Source of the DNA: Archangium violaceum
Lineage (GTDB): Bacteria > Myxococcota > Myxococcia > Myxococcales > Myxococcaceae
DNA: 64,000 nucleotides
Assembly: GCF_016887565.1 (NCBI RefSeq)
Contig: NZ_CP069396.1
Location: 9,964,001 to 10,028,000 of the forward strand
Direction: 5' to 3'
How positions within the stretch are numbered: the stretch's first letter is position 1; each line of letters opens with the position of its first letter. The translations under genes and the position numbers were made by a program. The notes beneath the pieces were generated by a model, which saw only the letters and a program-made list of their open reading frames with translations, searched no databases and had not been told where the DNA came from. Shown here one piece after another: positions 6,915-49,076 of this stretch.

Positions 6915-6982
6915 AGGCCGCGCTCCGGGAGCAGCCTGGACTCCAAATCCGGGCGTGCGGGGTTCGACTCCTCGGCGGCCTG
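6915..6982 (+). tRNA. tRNA-Trp (CCA) with collapsed D-arm
   Basis: Acceptor AGGCCGC/GCGGCCT, anticodon loop CTCCAAA (CCA) on CTGGA/TCCGG, T-arm CGGGG-TTCGACT-CCTCG. The D-arm is only GCTC-CGG-GAGC, a 3-nt loop with no 8-9 linker, giving 68 nt in all. Possibly a divergent array tRNA rather than the housekeeping Trp tRNA. Confidence 0.7.
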
Positions 6983-7015
6983 TCGTCATCTGCACTGCAA
7001 CAGGCTCCCCAACCC

Positions 7016-7090
7016 GTCCGCGTGGCCCAATCGGGAGAGGCGGCTGGCTCAAACCCAGCTCACGTGCGAGTTCGACTCTCGCCGCGGACA
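7016..7090 (+). tRNA. tRNA with Leu anticodon (CAA) but short variable loop
   Basis: Acceptor GTCCGCG/CGCGGAC, anticodon loop CTCAAAC (CAA) on GCTGG/CCAGC, T-arm GCGAG-TTCGACT-CTCGC. Bacterial Leu tRNAs are class II with a long variable arm; this one has only about 5 nt, so charging identity is doubtful. Confidence 0.72.
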
Positions 7091-7116
7091 TCTCACCCCG
7101 AAGGAAACCCCGAGTC

Positions 7117-7659
7117 ATGGAGACGCTGGTCCTCAGCCCATCCTACGAACCCGTGGCACGGATCTCCTGGCAGCGCGCGATGATGCTGCTGTGGCAGGGC
7201 AAGGTCGAGGTGGTCGAGGAGTACGACGACCGCATCGTCCGCTCCGTCACCCTGGAGATCCGCATGCCCTCCGTCATCCGCTTCCTGCGCGGCGAGCGGC
7301 GCAAGGGCCGCGGCATCAAGTTCAGCCGCGACAACGTCTACATGCGAGACAGCTGCCGGTGCCAGTACTGCGGCCGGAAGGTGTCCCGCCCCGAGGCCAC
7401 GTACGATCACGTCGTGCCCCGGGCCCAGGGCGGCCGCACCACCTGGGAGAACATCGTGATCGCCTGCGTGCCCTGCAACCAGAAGAAGGGCGGGCGCACG
7501 CCGGTGCAGGCGGGGATGAAGCTGCTCTCATCTCCCGAGAAGCCTCGCAAGCTCCCGGGCTCGGTGCAGCTCACCTTCGCCTACGAGAAGGGCATGCCCA
7601 TCTCGTGGAGGAAGTTCCTCCGTGACGTCGCGTACTGGCACACGGAGCTGCAGGAGTGA
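7117..7659 (+). CDS. HNH endonuclease
   Basis: 180 aa. ATG 7117 is chosen over a longer frame that runs back through tRNA genes; AAGGA lies about 11 nt upstream. The zinc-finger HNH core is plain: CQYCGRK, then TYDHVVPRAQGGRTTWENIV with the catalytic DH and the Asn, then ACVPCNQKKGGRTP, giving two CxxC pairs. The N-terminal half (ETLVLSPSYEPVARISWQRAMMLLWQGKVEVVEEY) matches the common stand-alone bacterial HNH proteins of about 180 aa, whose role is not settled. It starts 26 nt after the last tRNA with no visible terminator between, so it may share the array transcript. Confidence 0.88.
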   Translation: METLVLSPSYEPVARISWQRAMMLLWQGKVEVVEEYDDRIVRSVTLEIRMPSVIRFLRGERRKGRGIKFSRDNVYMRDSCRCQYCGRKVSRPEATYDHVVPRAQGGRTTWENIVIACVPCNQKKGGRTPVQAGMKLLSSPEKPRKLPGSVQLTFAYEKGMPISWRKFLRDVAYWHTELQE

Positions 7660-7850
7660 GCGGCGGGTGTGGGGGGCCACCAGAGGTGGCTCCCTCCGGA
7701 CCTGCTCCGTGACAGGAGCGGATTCCGACCGGGGAAGCCAGAGGCGACCCCGGGCCCGTACGCCCCGCACGCCGGCAGGCGGATCCTGCTGCCGGCACCC
7801 CTCCACCTTTCGCCATCCACTCCCCCGCGTCCGTGTATACCATGCGCCAC

Positions 7851-9170
7851 ATGGCCAGAATCGCCTTCCTCCCCATACCGACTCCGGGGCACATCAACCC
7901 CACCTTCAAGCTCGCCAAGGTGCTGCGCGCCCGGGGTCACGAGGTGATCTACTCCAGCCTGCGCGACGTCGAGGATCCGATCCTCGCCGAGGGCTTCGCC
8001 TTCGAGCCCGCCTTCGAGGAGCAGTGCCCCAAGGGGATGATGCCGCAGGTCGCCGCGAAGCTGGCGGAGTTGCGCGGGCCGCGACTCTTCTTCTACGCCC
8101 GCGAGGTCATCCGGTGGAACAACCTCCTGATGCATGAGATGACCCACGGCGGCATCGAGCGGCAGCTCTCCCGGCTGCGCCCGGATCTGATCCTCGTGGA
8201 CGAGATGCTCCTCCACGCCCGCATCATCGCCTACGGCAGCCGCATCCCCACCCTCGTGCTCAACACGACGATTCCGGAGATGGAGCCCGGCCCTCGGCCC
8301 TCAGGCATCCTCAACACCCTCCGCCACGGGTTGCGCAAGAGCTACAGGGAGGCCATCAACCACCTGCTGCATCTCCTCGGCCTGGACTCTCCCATTCCCA
8401 CCGGCCGGGCCATCGACGAGCTGAGCCGCAAGTACGACTACCCGCTCCCCCCCGACCCCGACGGCATCATCCGCCTCAGCAACCCGCGGATCCCCGAGCT
8501 GGTGCTCAGCCCCCGGGAGTTCATCGAGACAGGCACCACCCGCACCGCCGGCCAGTGCCACTACCTCGGCCCCTGCCTCGACCTGGAGCGACAGGAGCCG
8601 GACTTTCCCTGGGAGCGGCTCGCCGAGGGCAAGCCCCTCGTCTTCCTCTCGCTGGGCACCCTGTCCTTCGGCGCTCCGGAGAGCCGCGCATTCTTCGAGC
8701 TCTGCCTGCGAACCGCGGCCCTGCGGCCAGACTGGCAGTTCGTCCTGGCCACCGGCTCGGTGATCCCCACCTCGCTGGGCACTCCTCCGCCCAACCTCCT
8801 CGCTGTCCAGCAAGCCCCCCAGTTGCGGCTGCTGCAGCGCGCGGCGGCCATGGTCACCCACTGCGGATTCAACAGCGCCAAGGAGTGCATCTACTTCGGC
8901 GTCCCCATGGTGGCCATTCCCCAGCGGGCGGATCAGCCCCAGGTGGCCCACCTGGTGGCCCACCACGGCCTGGGCGTGCGCAGCTCGCTCCCCGAGCTCA
9001 CTCCCCAGAAGCTGCTGGCCCTGCTGGACGAGGTCACCACCCGCCCCGCCCTGCGTGGCACGCTGGAGGCCATGCGCGCCCGCTTCCGCGAGACGAACTC
9101 GGACGACCACATCGCCTCCACCCTCGAGCGCTTCCTGCCGACCACCCCGGCCAGGGCCCTGGCCGACTGA
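7851..9170 (+). CDS. GT1 family glycosyltransferase (MGT/UGT type)
   Basis: 439 aa from ATG 7851 (MARIAFLPIPTPGHINPTFKLAKVLRARGHEV); nearby GTG 7833 and ATG 7842 are alternatives and no clear ribosome site separates them. The N-terminal acceptor domain starts with the classic GHxxP motif. The C-terminal donor domain shows PLVFLSLGTLSFG and the signature THCGFNSAKECIYFGVPMVAIPQRADQ, typical of UDP- or dTDP-sugar transferases acting on macrolides, aglycones or lipids. It is convergent with the last NRPS gene, with a 72-bp gap. It may tailor the lipopeptide, but shared regulation cannot be seen because the strands oppose. Confidence 0.87.
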   Translation: MARIAFLPIPTPGHINPTFKLAKVLRARGHEVIYSSLRDVEDPILAEGFAFEPAFEEQCPKGMMPQVAAKLAELRGPRLFFYAREVIRWNNLLMHEMTHGGIERQLSRLRPDLILVDEMLLHARIIAYGSRIPTLVLNTTIPEMEPGPRPSGILNTLRHGLRKSYREAINHLLHLLGLDSPIPTGRAIDELSRKYDYPLPPDPDGIIRLSNPRIPELVLSPREFIETGTTRTAGQCHYLGPCLDLERQEPDFPWERLAEGKPLVFLSLGTLSFGAPESRAFFELCLRTAALRPDWQFVLATGSVIPTSLGTPPPNLLAVQQAPQLRLLQRAAAMVTHCGFNSAKECIYFGVPMVAIPQRADQPQVAHLVAHHGLGVRSSLPELTPQKLLALLDEVTTRPALRGTLEAMRARFRETNSDDHIASTLERFLPTTPARALAD

Positions 9171-9242
9171 CCCACCCCTGCATGAGACGGGAGCTCCGCG
9201 CCGGCCACCGTGAGGCGGCCCGGCGCGCGCCGCTCTCCCGCG

Positions 9243-24704
<15,462 letters not shown>

Positions 24705-24710
24705 GGGATG

Positions 24711-45464
<20,754 letters not shown>

Positions 45465-45731
45465 GATGTCCGAGCCATGTCGACGCGGCCGGGCCATCCA
45501 CCTGGCCCGCCCACGGGAGGGGTGTCGCATTCTGCACAGAAGACACATCGCCAACAATGGCGCCGCCAGGAGCCCACACAACCCGTTGGGTCATGCGGTC
45601 AGCGGCGCTCACGAGACCCGTCACGACGGAGAAGAAAGGTTGACGGTGGTTCGAGGACGAGTCTCGTTTTCTTGTTGGCTTGGAGCTTCGCGGGGCTGCG
45701 AGCGGTCGTGCCGCTCACGCGCATCGGCTCG
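45465..45731 (-). promoter_or_regulatory. Intergenic leader of the NRPS operon
   Basis: Non-coding stretch between the envelope cassette and the NRPS start. I see no convincing -35/-10 pair and no strong ribosome site before ATG 45464; in-frame alternative starts lie inside it up to 45581. Confidence 0.3.
45700..45716 (-). terminator. Hairpin after the envelope cassette
   Basis: GAGCGG - TCGTG - CCGCTC, 6-bp stem, 15 nt past the stop codon at 45732 in the direction of transcription. No T-run, so it is only a candidate. Confidence 0.3.
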
Positions 45732-46286
45732 CTAGAACGAGGCGCCCACCTCGAACAGCCCCAGGCGCACGGCGGTGGCCTGACCGGGCCACTCCGAGCC
45801 CAAGCCCACGCCCAGCTCGACGAGGGAGATCTGCAGGCCGTCGACGTTGAAGCGCAACGGCGCCAGGGCGACCCCCACGGACAGGCCGGGGCCCACAGCG
45901 GGAGTGGGGTGCTCGGGCGTGATGAAGGTGAGCTGGCCGCCGAGGAAGCCCGAGAGCACCACCAGGGCGGCCGGCGAGTACAGGCCCCGGCGTTGGATGC
46001 CCGCGCCCACCCGCAGCAGCAGCGAGTTGCCCACCATGGTCAGGTAGTTGAGGTCCGCCTGGAGCAGGAAGCGATCCCTCACGGTGTCGCGCACTCCGCA
46101 GCCGCCCCCGACGCCTCCCGCCGTCCTCGCATCGGAGAGGTGAATCCCACCGCTCACGCCACAGTAGACGGAGAAGCGGTGCGCGGGCACCGCCTCGTCC
46201 TGCGCGCGGGCCGCTCCGGCCCCCAGCAAGGCCAGACCCAGCACTCCCGCGCACGCCGCGCGGCACGGCTTCGAGAAGCGGCTCAT
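45732..46286 (-). CDS. Exported beta-barrel-like protein, unknown function
   Basis: 184 aa. Signal peptide residues 1-28 (CAGVLGLALLGAGAARA). The mature part is Gly-rich with alternating hydrophobic strands (FSVYCGVSGGIHL, FLLQADLNYLTMVG, LLLRVGAGIQR, LGLFEVGASF) and ends in Phe, so an outer-membrane barrel is likely. The ATG overlaps the stop of the M28 peptidase by 4 bp (ATGA), so the two are translationally coupled. It has no recognised family. It resembles in size and layout the third member of this cassette (47284-47853), suggesting they work as a pair around the peptidase. Confidence 0.72.
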   Translation of the reverse strand: MSRFSKPCRAACAGVLGLALLGAGAARAQDEAVPAHRFSVYCGVSGGIHLSDARTAGGVGGGCGVRDTVRDRFLLQADLNYLTMVGNSLLLRVGAGIQRRGLYSPAALVVLSGFLGGQLTFITPEHPTPAVGPGLSVGVALAPLRFNVDGLQISLVELGVGLGSEWPGQATAVRLGLFEVGASF

Positions 46287-47287
46287 CGCGGACCTCCGGC
46301 CCAGTAGGCCAACGCCGCCGCCGACACCTGCACCGCCTTGCGGAAGGACACGGGATCCAACGTGGGAGGCAGATCCGACTCCCAGTGGTAGTTGGGGTTG
46401 CGGAAGTTGGCGGTGTCAGTGAGGAAGAGGGCGTTGCGGCCGGTGAACCAGAAGGGGGCGTGATCGCTGCGCAGCAGGTTGCCCGTCAGCGGGTAGGCCC
46501 CCCTCCCCGGAGACACGACGGGGACGACATTGATGAGGTGCAACGCCTGGCTGAGCGCGTAGAGGTCCGTGGCCTGCTGACGGGAGTCCTCATTGGCGAA
46601 GGCCGCCAGGAAGTCCCCCGTGTTGGGGGCGGGGAGGCCGGGCAGCGAGCCCTGGGAGCCCGGGCGGGAATCGTAGTAGCCGATGCAGTCGAAGACGACC
46701 GAGGCCACGAGGCGCTCACCGCCGAGCGTATCGACGTAGCGGTTGCTGCCCACCAGCCCCACCTCCTCGAGGTCGAAGCCGACGAAACGCACGGTGCGAT
46801 CGAACCGGTATTGCGACAGCACCCGGGCCAGCTCCAGCACCGCCGCCACTCCGGAGCTGTTGTCATCCGCACCGCCGAAGTAGGCGTCGAAGTGGGCTCC
46901 CACCAGGACGACCTCTTCCGGCTTGGAGACACCGGGCAGCTCGGCGATGACATTGGAAGAGGACCAGCCACCGCCCTCGGCGATCTGACGGGAGACCTTC
47001 AGCCCATGCGAGCCCAGGGAGTCCACCATCATCTGCCCGGCGCGATCCCGCGTCAGGCTGCACAAGGCGGGGAAGTGCTCGTCATCCCAGACGGAACAGG
47101 GAAGGGGCGTGTCCTCCAGGTGGGCCTTCACCAGCTCGTCCACATGCCGCATGAGCCGCTCCTGATCCACCTGGGCGACCAGCTCCTCCAGGCGGGCCAG
47201 ATCGGCCCCTTCCAGCGTCCGGGGAGTGCAGGTGACACCGAGCAGGGCCAGCGAGACCGCCAGGAGCTTGCAGGCCAGCCGCTTCAT
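46283..47287 (-). CDS. M28-family zinc aminopeptidase lipoprotein
   Basis: 334 aa. Lipobox LLGVTC with Cys20 places it in the envelope. The M28 zinc site is clear: GAHFDAYFGGADDNSSGVAAVLE gives the first His and the bridging Asp, FDLEEVGLVGS gives the catalytic Glu pair, and RSDHAPFW gives the last His. M28 enzymes release N-terminal residues from peptides using two zinc ions. A GGGAGGG ribosome site precedes ATG 47287. It overlaps both neighbours by 4 bp, forming a tight three-gene unit with two barrel-like proteins. It is upstream of and co-directional with the NRPS genes but 819 bp away, so a role in lipopeptide maturation or self-protection is speculative. Confidence 0.88.
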   Translation of the reverse strand: MKRLACKLLAVSLALLGVTCTPRTLEGADLARLEELVAQVDQERLMRHVDELVKAHLEDTPLPCSVWDDEHFPALCSLTRDRAGQMMVDSLGSHGLKVSRQIAEGGGWSSSNVIAELPGVSKPEEVVLVGAHFDAYFGGADDNSSGVAAVLELARVLSQYRFDRTVRFVGFDLEEVGLVGSNRYVDTLGGERLVASVVFDCIGYYDSRPGSQGSLPGLPAPNTGDFLAAFANEDSRQQATDLYALSQALHLINVVPVVSPGRGAYPLTGNLLRSDHAPFWFTGRNALFLTDTANFRNPNYHWESDLPPTLDPVSFRKAVQVSAAALAYWAGGPR

Positions 47288-47853
47288 AGCATCCCTCCCA
47301 GGCGGACCAGCCCGAGCTGCCAGCGGGTGGTGGCACCGGCCGGCAACAGGCTCGAGCCCAGCTGCACCTCCGCCAGGCTCACCACGAAGCGGCCCAGCCG
47401 CAGCCGCAGGGGCGCCGCACCGAAGGCCAGGTAGAGCGAGCTGGAGAGCGCCTCATCCCGCCGTGACAGATCCCCCCCGCGCCAGAGCGGGAAGTCCTCC
47501 AGCCGGGTGAAGCCCGTCAACCCCAGCTCGGGGCCAGCCGCCACCTCCCAGAAACCCAGCCGGGCCGTGAGCCGGGCTCGCACGAACGCCTCCAGCGGGA
47601 GGCTGGCGCGCTCGAAGGGGAAGCCGGTGCGCAGCCCTCCGCCCCATTGCACCGCGCGTCCCAACCCCGCCTCGGCCACGGGCCGCTGGTAGGCCGCCTC
47701 GAAGGCGGTGACGGATCCACCCCTCAGTGGAGATTGGATGATCATCGTGGACACGGCCACGGAGATCTCCTGAACCGGCTCGGCGCCGGCCGCGGATGAC
47801 AGCAGCAGGCCGGCCAAACCCAGCATGCCCCCTCTACCCAGATGCAAGCCCAT
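47284..47853 (-). CDS. Exported beta-barrel-like protein, unknown function
   Basis: 189 aa from ATG 47853, chosen because GAGGAG lies 4-9 nt upstream; a longer frame from a TTG at 47877 lacks such a site. Signal peptide MGLHLGRGGMLGLAGLLLSSAAGA. The mature part has alternating strands (EISVAVSTMIIQSP, LPLEAFVRARLTARLGFWEVAAGPELGLTGF, SSSLYLAFGAAPLRLRLGRFVVSLAEVQLGSS), in keeping with an outer-membrane barrel. It is first in the three-gene cassette and overlaps the M28 gene by 4 bp. No family is recognised. Confidence 0.7.
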   Translation of the reverse strand: MGLHLGRGGMLGLAGLLLSSAAGAEPVQEISVAVSTMIIQSPLRGGSVTAFEAAYQRPVAEAGLGRAVQWGGGLRTGFPFERASLPLEAFVRARLTARLGFWEVAAGPELGLTGFTRLEDFPLWRGGDLSRRDEALSSSLYLAFGAAPLRLRLGRFVVSLAEVQLGSSLLPAGATTRWQLGLVRLGGML

Positions 47854-48045
47854 GGAACTCCTCACGAGACGAGGCAACCGGCGGATGTTCCCGTTCCCGC
47901 TGGGGCAGTGTCAAACCCGCCGGATGTCTTTCCCCGCTGCCCGGTTTCCAACGCCGCCATGTGACCGCCGGACGGGTGAGCCCCCGTTGGCACGCGCCTA
48001 CTGTCCCCGCTCCCGGCATCCCCCGCCGGAAGAGGGACGACACCT

Positions 48046-48588
48046 ATGCGTGATGTGAAACCTGGACGCTGGATGCTGCTCGGCCTCGCGCTCGCCACCC
48101 CCTTGTGGGCCTGCGGCAATGACGACGACGAGGGCACGGACTTCGAGCGCGAGCGGATCGAAAGAGGGCTGGCCCTCTCGCCCGTGGCTCTCAACCTCCA
48201 GGGGAAGGACCGCGATCTGGTGGGCCTGGGCAGCTACATCGTCAACGCGCAGAGCGCCTGCAACGACTGCCACACCAACCCTCCCTTCCCCGAGGGGAAT
48301 GATCCCTTCAAGGGTCAACCGGAGAAGGTCAACGCCGCGCACTTCCTGGCGGGTGGCGTGCCCTTCGGCCCGACCCTCGTCTCGCCCAACATCACCCCGG
48401 ACGCCTCCGGCAATCCGGCCGGGCTGAGCTACGAGGACTTCGAGCGCCTCATGCGCACCGGCAAGGAGGAGGACGGCGACATCCTCCAGGTGATGCCCTG
48501 GCCCATCTACGGGAAGATGAGCGACCGCGAGCTGCGCGCCATCTACGAGTACCTGCGCGCCATCCCCCACGCCGAACCCGGGCCCTGA
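48046..48588 (+). CDS. c-type cytochrome lipoprotein
   Basis: 180 aa. Lipobox LWAC with Cys23 followed by an acidic tether (GNDDDEGTDFE). One heme-binding motif CNDCH at residues 72-76; the distal Met is probably in ILQVMPWPIYG. The fold C-terminal helix reads MSDRELRAIYEYLRAIP, typical of single-heme class I cytochromes. It should sit in the periplasm or on a membrane surface and carry electrons. It starts 192 bp from the divergent envelope cassette and has an AGAGG site before ATG 48046. No oxidase or dehydrogenase partner gene is adjacent, although a PQQ-type dehydrogenase lies 8 kb downstream. Confidence 0.86.
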   Translation: MRDVKPGRWMLLGLALATPLWACGNDDDEGTDFERERIERGLALSPVALNLQGKDRDLVGLGSYIVNAQSACNDCHTNPPFPEGNDPFKGQPEKVNAAHFLAGGVPFGPTLVSPNITPDASGNPAGLSYEDFERLMRTGKEEDGDILQVMPWPIYGKMSDRELRAIYEYLRAIPHAEPGP

Positions 48589-48736
48589 GCCGAAACGTCG
48601 GGCACCAGGACATAAGACCCGGAAAAGTTCGGAATTCGTCAAAGTCCCCCCACCCTGACGCGCGGCGTAGTGAACGCCCCCGTGCGTCGGGAGCATGGAT
48701 GCACGCTGGACACAAACCCCGAAAGGGAGGACGCAC

Positions 48737-48940
48737 ATGGAGTGGCTCGAGTTCAGCCGTTGGTCTCCGGAGGTGGAGCAGCTCCTCGCGCGCCAGGCGG
48801 CTCGCCTGAGCGCCACGGCGCGGCCCTACCTCCCTACCCTGAAGCCCGAGAACGCCAGCACCCGGGCCCGGAAGCTGGAGGCGCTGCTGCGGCAGACGCC
48901 GGCCTCCAACCCCTGGGGGCACCCGGCCGCGGAGTGCTGA
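48737..48940 (+). CDS. Small hypothetical protein
   Basis: 67 aa from ATG 48737, supported by GGGAGG 7 nt upstream; the longer in-frame start at 48695 has none. Sequence begins MEWLEFSRWSPEVEQLLARQAARLSATARPYLP and is helical and charged, without signal peptide or membrane helix. It ends in Cys. It lies between the cytochrome and the AAA+ fusion. No family recognised. Confidence 0.5.
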   Translation: MEWLEFSRWSPEVEQLLARQAARLSATARPYLPTLKPENASTRARKLEALLRQTPASNPWGHPAAEC

Positions 48941-49076
48941 GCCTCGCGGCGGTGCCATGGCGGGCTCGCGCCCGCGCGATAGGGGCGGAAATGGCTCCGG
49001 CTCGGGAGTGCCGGGGCCCACCACTGCGTTTCAGCACGCTAGAGTGCCCCCCGCGCCCACCGAGGCGTTCCCGACC

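Noticed and set aside
6184-7118. Minus-strand frames with GLEPPTRRL and ESNP-like wording
   Set aside because: These are the well-known spurious proteins translated across tRNA genes.
48957-49076. N-terminal extension of the AAA+/RF2 fusion
   Set aside because: The 40 residues are Gly/Pro/Arg-rich and unlike ClpA/B starts.
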